A stretch of 64,000 bases of DNA from Novosphingobium pentaromativorans US6-1 (GCF_000767465.1 NZ_CP009291.1:1054001-1118000), one strand, 5' to 3'. Shown: positions 19,171-29,333, numbered from the stretch's first letter. Notes: a model not told the origin generated them from the sequence alone. Made by a program: numbers and translations.

Positions 19171-21365
19171 GTATGTAATACAACAACATATCCTTTCATC
19201 GTCTTGCTGACGAATGACCGGTGGCTGCGATGCCACCCCACCCGGCGGAAGGAGTCGGGGCGGAAGGGGGTCTCCAAGGTTTGCCGCGTTCCGGCGGTCG
19301 GCCTCAGAGCAGGAGACCTGAACTGTACCGGATGCGGCCCGTCAGCCGCAGGCCGGGCTACCACAGGATCTATGGTGAGATACAAGCGAATGACGTGTCT
19401 GAAGCCTCTTTATTTACAGTTGAACTCCCGATCACCTGACGGGGTGGGGAAATCGCGGTGTGAACCGGTTGGCGTGTTGCGCTGCCTTCTGGTGGGTGCT
19501 CGCAGAGCACTCGTGTGCGGGTCGTCCTTTCTTGTCCGCACGCCCGAGCCGCAAGGGGTTAAGCGTCGCACCTACGGGTCCAAGGTTGATCGTCGGAACA
19601 CGGGAACCATCATCGCCCGCCTGCTTCGGAGCAGGCTATCCGCGGAGACCGGGGATGGGCGCTGGTGGGGCGGAGCCTGCGTAGTAGTCCGAGGGCGGGA
19701 AAGCCGTCCACATGGCGAAGGCAGGCAGGAAGCCGGTGGGCTGTCATGACGGAGGAACTACCAGTGGACTCTGGTAATCAGGCCGCACAGGTCTGGCTCC
19801 TCGGCGTTCAGCGAAAGCTCTACCAGTGGAGTCGGGAACACCCCGAAGAACCATACTGCGACTTGTGGAATTGGGTAACCGATCCCCGCAATCTGCAGAT
19901 GGCCTGGAAAACGATTGCCGGTAATCGCGGCAAGCGCACTCCGGGAGTCGACGGGGAGACCGTAGCGAGAATTGCATCCGGTATTGGTGCCATGGAATTT
20001 CTGCGGAAGCTTCGCGAGGAGCTTCGGTCGGGCGGCTACCGCCCGTCCCCTGCACGCAGGAAATGGATCGCCAAGCCGGGCAAACCGGGGAAGTTCCGAC
20101 CCCTCGGTATCCCTACAGTCAAGGATCGCGTGGTGCAGTGCGCGGTCAAGCAAGTACTGGAGCCGATCTTCGAGGCCCGGTTCTGGCCAGTCTCTTACGG
20201 GTTCCGGCCCGGACGGGGCAGTCAGGCCTGCCTTGAACATATCCGTGTGACCATCCAGTCGCGGGGCAGACCTGCGGCTGACGGTCGCCGACACAAAGCG
20301 CCGTACCAATGGGTAATCGAAGGCGACATTGAGGGCTGCTTCGACAATATCGGACATCACCCGCTGATGGAACGCGTGCGCCACGGCGTCGCGGACCGCA
20401 AGGTGAACCGGTTGCTCGTGCAGTTCCTCAAGGCCGGGGTTCTCGAGGATGTTTCGTACAGCCCGACAGACACCGGCACGCCGCAAGGTGGAGTGCTCTC
20501 ACCGCTGCTGGCCAACATCGCGCTTGGCGTGATCGAGGAACGGTATCGGGACTGGGTAAAACGCCCCGAGGACCCACAGCTGAAATCCGATGGGATAAGG
20601 CTGGCGGCAATCAGGCGCGACAAGGATCGCAAGGCCGGGCGACCGGTCTTCTATCCCGTCCGCTATGCCGATGACTTCCTGATCTTCGTGTCGGGAACGG
20701 AAGCTGACGCTCTTGCCGAAAAGCAGGCGCTGGCAACCTACCTGCACGAAGCGATGGGTCTGACGCTCTCGCCCGAGAAGACGCGCATCACCGCGCTGAC
20801 CGAGGGCTGTCGATTCCTTGGATGCCGCGTGAGGCTCAAATGGGACAAGCGGTTCGGGCTGCACGCCCGCATCGAAATCCCGCGCGAGCCGATCAACGGA
20901 TTCAGGATACGGTAAATCAACTGGCCCGACGGCAGACGCTTCGGCGTTCGCTCAAGGCCATGCTTCAGGAACTCAATCCATACCTTCGCGGGTGGTCTGC
21001 CTACTACCGCTACTGCGTGGGGGCGAAGTCGATCTTCGCCAGTCTCGACTGGCATGTGCGGCAACGTCTCTGGCTGTGGCTGCGGGCCAAGCACAAACGT
21101 GTCCCCGGGAGGAAAATCGCATCGTGGCGCAGGCCGGGCATCGCCCATCCGGGCAGCAAGGTCTGGGCTGAAGGCAGCACGGAGCAATTCTTGATGAGCT
21201 ACGTGCCAGTTCGGAGGTTCGATCTCAAATGGATGAAGAAACCCGAGTACGCCAAGGCTTCTGGAGAGCCGGATGCACAACGAAAGGTGCACGTCCGGTT
21301 CGGAGAGAAGGCGTGGGAAACTGGGCGTGGAGACACGCCGCAGCGCCCACGTCTTACTCTACTAT
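19171..21365 (+). mobile_element. Group II intron inserted at the traU-trbC junction
   Basis: A 2.2-kb retroelement: about 570 bases of structured 5' RNA region, a reverse transcriptase/maturase gene, and a 3' end with domains V and VI. Boundaries are inferred. Joining base 19170 to 21366 restores ATATGAAAATACTCC, that is, the trbC start codon behind the AAAGGA at 19160-19165. The intron then begins GTATG (consensus GUGYG) and ends in CTAT (consensus AY). Sliding by one to three bases gives the same spliced product. A 15-bp hairpin GCGCCGTGACGGCGC (19143-19157) lies just upstream of the insertion site. The orientation matches transcription of the tra operon. Confidence 0.72.
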
Positions 21366-21367
21366 GA
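19746..21367 (+). pseudogene. ltrA: Group II intron reverse transcriptase/maturase, frameshifted
   Basis: Frame one (19746-20915) encodes 389 residues: RT fingers/palm with GTPQGGVLSPLLANI and the catalytic YADD box. It stops early after IPREPINGF. The maturase (GIIM) domain, with LNPYLRGWSAYYRY, continues in the next frame (about 20895-21367). The expected peptide reads EPI-K-RIQDTVNQL; the genomic ATCAACGG at 20892-20899 looks like loss of one A from AAA at 20895-20896. No HNH endonuclease domain is visible at the C-terminus. The ATG at 19746 is chosen as the first in-frame start after the structured region. It may be a true mutation, a sequencing error or a frameshifting site. Confidence 0.75.
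21266..21301 (+). ncRNA. Group II intron catalytic domain V
   Basis: A 36-base hairpin that starts GAGCCGGATGCAC and ends GTGCACGTCCGGTTC, with the AGC catalytic triad at 21267-21269 and a GAAA-type loop. It fits the conserved domain V fold. It is followed by a longer stem (AAGGCGTGGG near 21308-21317 pairing with CCCACGTCTT) that I read as domain VI, leading to the 3' splice site. Confidence 0.8.
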
Positions 21368-22128
21368 AAATACTCCCTCATCTCCTTGTAATTGCGTCTA
21401 TCACTTGCGCCGCCGCCATGGCGGGAGCCGCAGCGCAGACGAGCGAGCCAGAGCTCGATCTCGAAGCGATACGCGCCCGCGCCAAGGTCGAGGCGAGCGA
21501 AGTCGATGCGCTTGCCGCCAGTGCCCGCGCGCGCGCCGAAGCGGTCCTTAGCCAAGCCAATGCCAGCGCCGCCGAAGCCCAGGCGCACGGCAAGCGCTAC
21601 ACCGAGCAGGCGGCAAGAACCGCGCGGCCAGAAAGCGAGGACGTCTTCGACTTCGACAAGATGGTGGCCGACGCGGGCACCATGGCCAGCGAGGGCTTGG
21701 GTGAAGCACCCCGCTTCATCGCCTTCGCTTCGCTCTCGATGCCGCCGGCGGCCTTGCGCACCATGGCGGACGACGTCGCCCGTGCAGGCGGTGTGGTCGT
21801 GCTTCGCGGGCTGCCAGGAGGCAGCGCCAAGACCCTGACTGCGGCGCTCGCGAGAGTCGCAGCGGACGGCGGCAAGCTCGACGCGGTCGGCATCGATCCG
21901 CGCCTGTTTCGCGCCTTCGGGATCGAGGCGGTCCCCACCTATGTGGTGAGCAGCAGCGATTTCGATCTCTGCGATGGCTTCGAGTGCCGGACCCAGGTTC
22001 CGCCCCACGACCGGATGAGCGGCAATGTCAGCGTGTCCTATGCGCTCGAAACCTTCGCGCAAGGCGGTGGTCCCGGCGCCCTCCTCGCCTCCCAGCATCT
22101 TGCCCGCCTGCAACGGAGTGACCCATGA
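21364..22128 (+). CDS. trbC: F-type pilus assembly protein TrbC
   Basis: A 254-residue periplasmic protein with a signal peptide and the TrbC/TraW-associated thioredoxin-like region (FIAFASLSMPP..., VVVLRGLPGG, GIEAVPTYV). It acts with TraU and TraW in pilus assembly. The ATG at 21364 shares its first two bases with the inferred intron 3' end. In unspliced RNA no ribosome site precedes it; in spliced RNA the AAAGGA at 19160-19165 falls close upstream. It overlaps traN by four bases. Confidence 0.88.
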   Translation: MKILPHLLVIASITCAAAMAGAAAQTSEPELDLEAIRARAKVEASEVDALAASARARAEAVLSQANASAAEAQAHGKRYTEQAARTARPESEDVFDFDKMVADAGTMASEGLGEAPRFIAFASLSMPPAALRTMADDVARAGGVVVLRGLPGGSAKTLTAALARVAADGGKLDAVGIDPRLFRAFGIEAVPTYVVSSSDFDLCDGFECRTQVPPHDRMSGNVSVSYALETFAQGGGPGALLASQHLARLQRSDP

Positions 22129-23846
22129 AGCGGCTTCTCCTTCCCCTTCTCTATCTCGCCTGCGCCTGTCTGCCGGCAAGCGTCTCGGCCCAAACCACGA
22201 GCGATGCCGCCAAGGCAGACGGCAAGGCGTTCGGGCGCGATCAGGCGGCCGCTGCGCAGAGCGCGGCGACGACCGACCCGGATGCAAACCGCGTTCCCAA
22301 TTTCGGGGGAGTGCCGAACCAGTCGGGCTATTTCGACGATCCCGACCGGATGGCGCGTGAAGCCGCGAGCCAGGCAACGGCGAACACCGGCTACCGGACC
22401 ATGCGCGATTCGATGGATCGCCGTGCGCAGTTCGCGCCCCAGGACCTCGACGCGGTTGTCGCGCGCAGCAATGTCATCAACGACGATCCGCTCTCCTACA
22501 CGAGCGGCATGAGCATCAGCGGGAGCCAGGGCCGCTGCGTCCCCCTGCCTCCGGGAACCGGCACCGCAGCGCGCTACATGGCGACCTGCAATGTCGGCTA
22601 TACCGCAACCCAAGAGACCAGATCCTGCCCGGTGACGCTGAATGCCACGATCGAGCAGCGGCAGGTCTATGGCTACTACTGCGTCGGCGGGAGCGGCGTC
22701 GATCCGGCGTCGATCTACAATTGCAATCGCTACCCGGCGCCGCAGTGCACGGTCACGCAGTCCTATCCGATCAATCTGTGCGATCCCTATCTCGGCATCT
22801 ACTGGGGCTGCAACTCGGGCGACCTGCGCGTCGATCTCGTGAGCTGCACCGCGCCGATCGATGGCGCGACGCCCTACACCGTGACCGGCGAGAACGTCGT
22901 CACGACGAGCCGCGATGAAAGCCAGTGCGCGAGCCTTGCTGCGGACAATTCATGCCAGCAGGACACCGAGACCTGCACCGACAGCGATCCCGTCACCCGG
23001 ATCGTCGATGGCATCGCGGTCACCCAGCCCTGCTGGGCATGGTCAAGCAGCTATACCTGCGCCGAACTTACGCAAGCCCAGGACTGCCAGACGCTGGAAA
23101 GCACGCCCGGCTGCTCGCTGGTGCGCGAAGACTGCCTTTCGGGTGAGCCCTGTCGGACCTGGGAGCGGGTCTATGATTGCCCGGTCCCGGACCAGCCTGC
23201 CGATACCAGCCAGTTCATCTGCGACGGCGACGTCTATTGCATCGATGGCTCGTGTGAGACGATCGAGCGCGAGGCCAATGACGAGTTCAAGGACGCGGTT
23301 GTCGCGCTCAACGCGATGGATCAGGCACGGCGCGAGTTCGATCCCGACACGCTCACCCTGTTTAAGGGCACGCGCAATAGCTGCTCGTCCAAGGTCTTCG
23401 GCGTGCTCAATTGCTGCAAGGGCAAGGGTTTCCCGCTCATTCCGGGTATCCAGCTGCTTGTCGCTCTCGGCTGCAGCCGCGAGGAAATGCTGCTTCACCA
23501 GCGCGATGCGCAAGGTCTGTGCGCTTATGTCGGGACCTATTGCTCGGACAGCTTCCTGGGCGTCTGCCTCACCAAGAAGAAGGTCTATTGCTGCTTTGAA
23601 TCCAAGCTCTCGCGGATCCTGCAGGAGCAGGGCCGCCAGCAGCTGAACAAGCCCTGGGGCAAGCCCAAGACCGAGCAGTGCCTTGGCTTTACCATCGACG
23701 AGTTTTCGCGGCTCGATCTCTCGAAGATGGATTTTAGCGAGGTCTACGCCGAATTCACCGACGCCGCGCGCCTGCCCGACGAGCTCCAGGCCGCCACCGA
23801 AATCCAGCAGAAAATCGAGGACTATTATGCCCGCGCCAGCCAATAA
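22125..23846 (+). CDS. traN: Mating-pair stabilization protein TraN
   Basis: A 573-residue outer-membrane protein with a signal peptide and a very cysteine-rich body (for example NSCSSKVFGVLNCCKGKGF, CCFESKL and CLGFTIDEFSRLDLSKMDFSE near the end), all standard for TraN. TraN contacts receptors on the recipient surface and stabilizes mating pairs, so its variable middle part may affect host choice. It overlaps the following traF start by 20 bases. Confidence 0.92.
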   Translation: MKRLLLPLLYLACACLPASVSAQTTSDAAKADGKAFGRDQAAAAQSAATTDPDANRVPNFGGVPNQSGYFDDPDRMAREAASQATANTGYRTMRDSMDRRAQFAPQDLDAVVARSNVINDDPLSYTSGMSISGSQGRCVPLPPGTGTAARYMATCNVGYTATQETRSCPVTLNATIEQRQVYGYYCVGGSGVDPASIYNCNRYPAPQCTVTQSYPINLCDPYLGIYWGCNSGDLRVDLVSCTAPIDGATPYTVTGENVVTTSRDESQCASLAADNSCQQDTETCTDSDPVTRIVDGIAVTQPCWAWSSSYTCAELTQAQDCQTLESTPGCSLVREDCLSGEPCRTWERVYDCPVPDQPADTSQFICDGDVYCIDGSCETIEREANDEFKDAVVALNAMDQARREFDPDTLTLFKGTRNSCSSKVFGVLNCCKGKGFPLIPGIQLLVALGCSREEMLLHQRDAQGLCAYVGTYCSDSFLGVCLTKKKVYCCFESKLSRILQEQGRQQLNKPWGKPKTEQCLGFTIDEFSRLDLSKMDFSEVYAEFTDAARLPDELQAATEIQQKIEDYYARASQ

Positions 23847-24663
23847 GGCCGCCCGGCGGCTGCTTGCCGCCTTCCTCTCGCTCACCGCTGTTGCGCCCGC
23901 GCTCAGTGCTCCGGCACGCGGGCAGGAACCGCCGCTGGTCACGACCAGCGACAGCCAGGACAGCTTCTACTGCGAGGAGCGACGCCTTGGTTACTGGTTC
24001 TATTGCACCAGGCCCAAGCCGCCCGAAGGGCAGGAGGAGACATCCGAGCCTGCTCCGAGTGCGACGAGCCAGCTCGATGCCATCACCGCAAATCTGCGCG
24101 AACTGAAAGCCAAGGCGATCCTTGAGCCGACGCCGGCCAATGTGACGGCCTATATCCGCTTCCAGCGCGCCCAGCTCGACCGGGCATCGCTATTCAGCGA
24201 TGTCTGGCAGCGGGCGATCTGGCAGGATCCTGATCTCGACTACACGCTCCAGCGGCCAGTCTCGACGCTTGGCAAGCGCCAGTGGCAGGACTCGCGCAAT
24301 GCCGAACGCAATGCGGTGATGGCGCAGATCTCTGAACGCTACGGGCTGTTCTACTTCTTCGCCCAGAGCTGCGGCGCCTGCGAAGTCATGTCGCCGATCG
24401 TCCAGAGCGTCGCTTCGACCTGGCACATCGCGGTGCGCGCGATTTCGACCGACGGCGGCCCCTCACGCCATTTCCCGAATTACACGGTCGAGACCAATCA
24501 GCGCAGCCGCATGGGGCTCGAGCCCAAGGTCACGCCGGCGGTGGTGCTCTGGGATGCCGCCAAGGGCCAGCCCATCCCGATCGGCTACGGCGTGATGAGT
24601 GCCGACGAGCTTCAGGACCGCATTTACCTCCTCACATCGAAGGAAGCCGGACGTGACTACTAG
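23827..24663 (+). CDS. traF: F-type conjugal transfer protein TraF (thioredoxin-like)
   Basis: A 278-residue periplasmic protein with a signal peptide, a YCEERRLGYWFYC segment, and a C-terminal thioredoxin-like domain that keeps the CGAC redox pair near residues 182-185. In F the TraF homolog lacks these cysteines, but many relatives keep them and likely act in disulfide chemistry during mating-pair assembly. The start at 23827 is chosen because it gives a signal peptide; it lies inside the end of traN. Confidence 0.9.
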   Translation: MPAPANKAARRLLAAFLSLTAVAPALSAPARGQEPPLVTTSDSQDSFYCEERRLGYWFYCTRPKPPEGQEETSEPAPSATSQLDAITANLRELKAKAILEPTPANVTAYIRFQRAQLDRASLFSDVWQRAIWQDPDLDYTLQRPVSTLGKRQWQDSRNAERNAVMAQISERYGLFYFFAQSCGACEVMSPIVQSVASTWHIAVRAISTDGGPSRHFPNYTVETNQRSRMGLEPKVTPAVVLWDAAKGQPIPIGYGVMSADELQDRIYLLTSKEAGRDY

Positions 24664-26089
24664 GATGAAACGTGCCGTCGCCGCGATCCTCGCGGCCACC
24701 CTACCCCTTACGAGTGCATCGGCCGATGTCGGCAGTTCGATGGATTCGTTCCTCAATGATGTTGGCGGCGCCGCCAACGTCAACGGGCCAACCGCGTTCG
24801 AGGGTCAGTCGGCAGGCTATTACAGCCTCGGCAACGTCTGGACGCGCTTCCCGCAGAAGACGACCAACATCGCCAATCTGCAATTGCCGCGCGCCCGTGC
24901 GGGCTGCGGCGGAATCGACATCTTCGCCGGATCCTTCAGCTTCATCAACGCGAGCGAGATCGTCGCGATGCTGAAGGCTGTCGCCAACAATGCGGTCGGC
25001 TTTGCTTTCAGCCTGGCGATCGACACAGTTTGCCCGGAATGCTCGAAGATCATGCAGGAGTTCAGCCAGAAGGCTCAGCTCATGAACAACCTCAACATTA
25101 ACTCCTGCGAAATGGCGCAGGGGCTGGTGGGCGGCATCTGGCCCAAGGGCGATCTGGCCGACAAGGCCATCTGCGAAGCGATCGGCAATTCGGAAGGCAT
25201 CTTCACCGACTATGCAGCCGCCAAGCACGGGTGCGGCACCAAGGGCCAGCGGTCGAGCACGACGGCGCAGGGTTCGGGCAAATATGACGACGTCAATCCC
25301 GCCGTGGCGAGAAACTACACCTGGACGATCCTCAAGAAGTCCGCGTTCTTCTCGCCGAATGGCACCTTCGACGAGGAACTCGCCGAATATGCAATGACGC
25401 TGCTCGGCACGATCATCTATGTCCCGCCCAGGGATGATGAGCCGGGCAAGTTCGTGCCGATCGTCGGGGAAGCGTCCTCGACGCTGGTCACTTCTCTGCT
25501 CGATGGGACGAGCAACGGGAACGTCCTGATCTTCGACTGCGACGAGCCGGACAAGTGCCTTGATCCAGGCTTCAAGTCGCTCAGCCTTCCCGCGTCCAAG
25601 GCGCTGCGCCCGCGCGTTGCGGCCCTGATTGCCGGCATGATCCAGGCGATCCATGAGGATACCGCGATCACCGATGCACAGAAAGAGCTGCTCCAGGTCG
25701 CTTCGATCCCGCTCTACAAGATCCTGACGGTCCAGGCGGCCTATGGCCGCGGCATGCCGACCGACGATCGCGAGACACTGGCGGAGATCGCGAGCGTCGA
25801 TCTTCTCTTCGCCGTCCTCGACCGGATCGTCAGCGAAGCGGGCCGCTCGATGTCGAGCTTCATCGGCGCGGACGAGGCCAAGATCGCGATGTGGCAGGGC
25901 CAGGTGAATGTCGTCAGGCAGGCACTCGCCGACAGGCAGGCGAACACGCATTTGAAGGTCAATGCCATCATGCAGATCATCGAGAAAACCGCGTTCATCG
26001 AGAACGTGCTCGCCGCCTCGATGTCGCCGGGCATGGCCGCCTCGCTCGACTGGTCGCGCGGTGTGCAGTCGCGCGCCCTTACCCACTGA
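24653..26089 (+). CDS. traH: Conjugal transfer pilus assembly protein TraH
   Basis: A protein of about 478 residues with a Sec signal peptide, the conserved SMDSFLNDVGGAANVN opening of mature TraH, the CGGIDIFAGSFSFIN segment, and a coiled-coil C-terminal half. TraH is an outer-membrane-associated assembly and mating factor. A GTG at 24653 has AAGGAA eight bases upstream; an ATG at 24665 gives a typical MKR signal-peptide start. I use the GTG but the choice is uncertain. The gene overlaps the end of traF. Confidence 0.92.
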   Translation: MTTRMKRAVAAILAATLPLTSASADVGSSMDSFLNDVGGAANVNGPTAFEGQSAGYYSLGNVWTRFPQKTTNIANLQLPRARAGCGGIDIFAGSFSFINASEIVAMLKAVANNAVGFAFSLAIDTVCPECSKIMQEFSQKAQLMNNLNINSCEMAQGLVGGIWPKGDLADKAICEAIGNSEGIFTDYAAAKHGCGTKGQRSSTTAQGSGKYDDVNPAVARNYTWTILKKSAFFSPNGTFDEELAEYAMTLLGTIIYVPPRDDEPGKFVPIVGEASSTLVTSLLDGTSNGNVLIFDCDEPDKCLDPGFKSLSLPASKALRPRVAALIAGMIQAIHEDTAITDAQKELLQVASIPLYKILTVQAAYGRGMPTDDRETLAEIASVDLLFAVLDRIVSEAGRSMSSFIGADEAKIAMWQGQVNVVRQALADRQANTHLKVNAIMQIIEKTAFIENVLAASMSPGMAASLDWSRGVQSRALTH

Positions 26090-26128
26090 TCCCTTTCATC
26101 GCGCCGAAAGCGGCGGGAGCCCAGCATC

Positions 26129-28831
26129 ATGGTCGAGATTTTCACAGTTGGCGGCGGCGACTACCTGGTCAATGTCTTTCAGGCGGTCGCCGCCTGGACG
26201 GGCAGTGGGGGCTACAAGAGCCTCCTGCAGGTCGTCATGGTCATGGGGCTTGGCCTCTCCGCCATTACGCTGGCGTTCAATCAGGACTGGCGGGCCTGGA
26301 TCAACTGGTTCCTGGGCGCGACGCTGATCTATTCCTGCCTGATGGTGCCGCGGCTCGACGTCCATGTGACCGACCGGCTTAACCCCAGTCTCGCTCCCGC
26401 CAATGTCAGCAATGTGCCGCTGGGGCTTGCACTGATGGCGAGCTTCACGAGCCAGGTCGGCGACTACCTGACTGGCTCGGCCGAGGTGGTGTTCGGGCTG
26501 CCGGGCGATCTCAACTACTCGAAGAATGGCATGATCTATGGCGCACGGCTCTACGATGCCACGCGCTCCTTGCGCATTTCCGACCCGGAATTTGCGGCCA
26601 ATCTCGACGAGCACTTCCGGCAATGCGTCTTCTACGACGTGCTGCTTGGCCGCTATTCGATGAAGGAGCTCGCCGAGACCAGCGACATCTGGACGACCAT
26701 TGCGCCCGGCAGTCAGGCGCGGGCCCAGCGCTTCCTGACCCGCGACACCGGGACCGGTCAGGTGACATCCAATATCATCACCTGCCGCGAAGCCTATGAT
26801 GCGCTGAACGCGCAGTGGGCCGGTTTGATCGACGGCATGGGGACGGTCTTCGGACGCCAGCTCTATCCCAACCAGACCGCCGCCCTCGCCAAGGCCAAGC
26901 TTTTTGCTGACCTGCCGGTGGCTTACCAGTACCTCACCGGGGTCTCGGCCAATGCGACCGAGATCTTCAAGCAGACGCTGACGATCAACGCGATGAGCCA
27001 GGCCATGCATTCAATGGCGGCCACGAGCGGCGCGGGCAACATCGACGTCTACGCCCAGACGCGCGCCGATATCCAGACCGAGCGGACCTATGGCTCGATT
27101 GCCAGCAACGCGATGAAATGGGTACCGCTCTTGAATGTTGTGCTGACCGTGCTGTTCTACGCCCTGTTTCCGGTCCTCTTCCCGCTGTTCCTGCTGCCCA
27201 AGACCGGGCCGCTGGCACTCAAGGGCTATGTGACAGGCTTCTTCTACCTGGCGGCCTGGGGACCACTGTTCGTAATCCTGCACATGATGCTGATGTACAA
27301 GGGGGCCTCGGACATGAGCGCGGTTGCTGGAAGCAATGGCCTGAGCCTCGCGAGCTTCACCGGCATGGCCGATGTGAACAGCGATATCGGGCTGCTCGCA
27401 GGCTATCTCATCGCCTCGGTGCCGTTTCTGGCCGGCGGCGTGGCCAAGGGCGCCATGGCGATTTCGCACCATGCGACAAGCTATCTCAATCCGAGCCAGA
27501 ACGCTGCCGAGGAAGCGGCGCGCGAGGCAAGCACAGGCAACGTCTCGCTGGGCAATACGAGCTTTGAGAATTCGAGCGTTCTGACGCGTCAGTTCGCACA
27601 AGGGACAATCGCACCAAGCTTCACCTATGGCGCGGCGCAGACCCGCACGTTCAGCGATACGGGCTCGATGACGACGAGTTTCCCCGAAGCCAGCTATGAC
27701 CAGCTTCCGAACTCGAGCTATCCCTTCACGCCCAGCCTCGGACAGGAGTTCACCTCGCGCCTGTCGACGATGGCATCGCAAGCCCGCTCAAACAGCGAGA
27801 GCTATGCGAACATTGCGACGGAATCGACCACCAGCGCGGTCACGAAGTTCCGGGAGCTGCGCAGCCAATTCAGCCGCGGATCGGCTTTCGAGAGCACAAC
27901 CGGCACATCCAACTCCGACAGCATCCAGACCGCCTTCAACGAGGTCGACCAGGCATCGACAAACCTCCAGCGTCAGTTCGGCCTGTCGCGAAGGGCTGCT
28001 GACGACATTTCGACCGCTTGGTTCCTTGGGGGCGAAGCTGGCGCAAATGCTGGCGTTACTAATGGTGTTCTTTCGGCAAACGTAGGAGCGAAAGCTGGCG
28101 GTACCCGCACATGGACCGACAGCGATATCGGCATCGCTTCCGAGGACCGCTCACGCATCTTCGGCAGCCTCGCACAGATGTCGGACAGCCGGAACTGGTC
28201 GAGCACGCGCGACGGGTTTGTTCGCAGCGTCAGCACCTCGTCGAGTTCCTCGATTTCGTCGACCGCGAGCGGCATGAACGCTTCGCTAACCGAGGCGCAG
28301 AGTTACAGCCGCGAAGCGCGGCGGGCTGAAGAACTGGCAAATCGCCTTGAAAGCCAAGCGTCGTTCTTCGAAGGCAACAGCGCCGCAGGCAGCCTCAACC
28401 TGTCACAGGCCTACCGCGAATGGGGCTTGGTCGAAATCGAACGCAATCGCGACTTCTACGGCAATGTCCGGTTCGACGACCTGACGTTTCAGCTCAGTCC
28501 GGAAGGTCAGGCGCTGCAGGGCAAATTCATCGAAAGCTACGCGGAACAGCTGCGCGACGGGATCGAGGACAGGCTCGTACTGACGTCAGGGCAACCAATC
28601 TCTCGCCCGACAGTCTCAGGACCGGGATATGTCCGCAGTCGAGCCCAAATCGGTGGAGGGAGTTCAGGAAGCGTGCCGCAGGTGAACCCAGGCACTATTC
28701 ACGACGAAGTGCTGCGCGCTCAGGATGCCGGTCGCCAACGGATCCGCGGACCCAGAGGCCGCCTTGATGCGGTTACCAAGGGCGCACAGGGTGCGAGCGC
28801 GGAGTCTGCCGATGAAGTGAAGGAATGGTGA
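26129..28831 (+). CDS. traG: Mating-pair stabilization/assembly protein TraG
   Basis: A 900-residue inner-membrane protein. The N-terminal half has several transmembrane segments (clusters at about 20-75 and 325-460) and the TraG-N pattern; the C-terminal half is a long, Ser/Gln-rich periplasmic domain. The N-terminal part is needed for pilus assembly and the C-terminal part for mating-pair stabilization and, in F, entry exclusion. It is the last gene of the transfer operon. No entry-exclusion gene of the F traS/traT type was recognised next to it. Confidence 0.93.
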   Translation: MVEIFTVGGGDYLVNVFQAVAAWTGSGGYKSLLQVVMVMGLGLSAITLAFNQDWRAWINWFLGATLIYSCLMVPRLDVHVTDRLNPSLAPANVSNVPLGLALMASFTSQVGDYLTGSAEVVFGLPGDLNYSKNGMIYGARLYDATRSLRISDPEFAANLDEHFRQCVFYDVLLGRYSMKELAETSDIWTTIAPGSQARAQRFLTRDTGTGQVTSNIITCREAYDALNAQWAGLIDGMGTVFGRQLYPNQTAALAKAKLFADLPVAYQYLTGVSANATEIFKQTLTINAMSQAMHSMAATSGAGNIDVYAQTRADIQTERTYGSIASNAMKWVPLLNVVLTVLFYALFPVLFPLFLLPKTGPLALKGYVTGFFYLAAWGPLFVILHMMLMYKGASDMSAVAGSNGLSLASFTGMADVNSDIGLLAGYLIASVPFLAGGVAKGAMAISHHATSYLNPSQNAAEEAAREASTGNVSLGNTSFENSSVLTRQFAQGTIAPSFTYGAAQTRTFSDTGSMTTSFPEASYDQLPNSSYPFTPSLGQEFTSRLSTMASQARSNSESYANIATESTTSAVTKFRELRSQFSRGSAFESTTGTSNSDSIQTAFNEVDQASTNLQRQFGLSRRAADDISTAWFLGGEAGANAGVTNGVLSANVGAKAGGTRTWTDSDIGIASEDRSRIFGSLAQMSDSRNWSSTRDGFVRSVSTSSSSSISSTASGMNASLTEAQSYSREARRAEELANRLESQASFFEGNSAAGSLNLSQAYREWGLVEIERNRDFYGNVRFDDLTFQLSPEGQALQGKFIESYAEQLRDGIEDRLVLTSGQPISRPTVSGPGYVRSRAQIGGGSSGSVPQVNPGTIHDEVLRAQDAGRQRIRGPRGRLDAVTKGAQGASAESADEVKEW

Positions 28832-28843
28832 TCTACAGCCCAA

Positions 28844-29073
28844 TCACCAGAGCCCGAACGAGGCACCTGCCAGGAACAAGAACACCGCCAAGATAACGGT
28901 CACACCGACAATTGTGAGCTTCCGCCCCAAGGGTCGGCCCAGGACTTCTTGATCCGATACTCCATCAGGCGATTGTCACGGATCGCTTGATCGAGTTCCG
29001 AGAAGCCCTCCCAACATTTTGGGCGCTGTGACTCTGCTGCATCGATATCGAATTTAGTCATGATCGCATTCAT
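28844..29073 (-). pseudogene. Small membrane protein gene, probably frameshifted
   Basis: On the minus strand an ATG at 29073, preceded by AGAGG, opens a 57-codon frame that ends at 28900. A second overlapping frame, ending at 28844, encodes a clear transmembrane helix (KLTIVGVTVILAVFLFLAGA) but has no usable start. Joining the two near 28915 would give one protein of about 75 residues with a soluble N-terminus and one C-terminal membrane helix. This looks like a decayed small gene at the junction between transfer operon and cargo. The rest of 28832-29333 shows nothing I can assign. Confidence 0.35.
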
Positions 29074-29333
29074 CTCGCCTCTCTTGAGAACATAGCAGAA
29101 ACAGTGTCAGGGGACAGGAAATTCGACAGACGCCGATGGGCTCCTACCATAAGTAGGGCTCTCTCCTCTCGCATGGCGAGTGTTGGGGACGGTCCGGACA
29201 CTCGACTGGCGTGACGGCCAAGGGCTGGCGCGGTTCACGAGAGCACGGCCCGCAAGGGCGCGGCATTAATCGGCAGGTAGTCGAGGGCGAAACGGGAATT
29301 TGCAATGCGGCAATAGTCGGACTGCCACGGGCA

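Noticed and set aside
19138..19175. Intron 5' end at GTGAGC (19138), overlapping the traU stop
   Set aside because: Splicing from there would remove the traU stop and would not restore a trbC start codon; the boundary at 19171 restores both.
17988..19385. Minus-strand frame of 465 codons over traW-traU
   Set aside because: Antisense to well-supported transfer genes; no domain evidence.
24701..26086. Minus-strand frame of 461 codons over traH
   Set aside because: Antisense shadow of traH, with no start site or motif.
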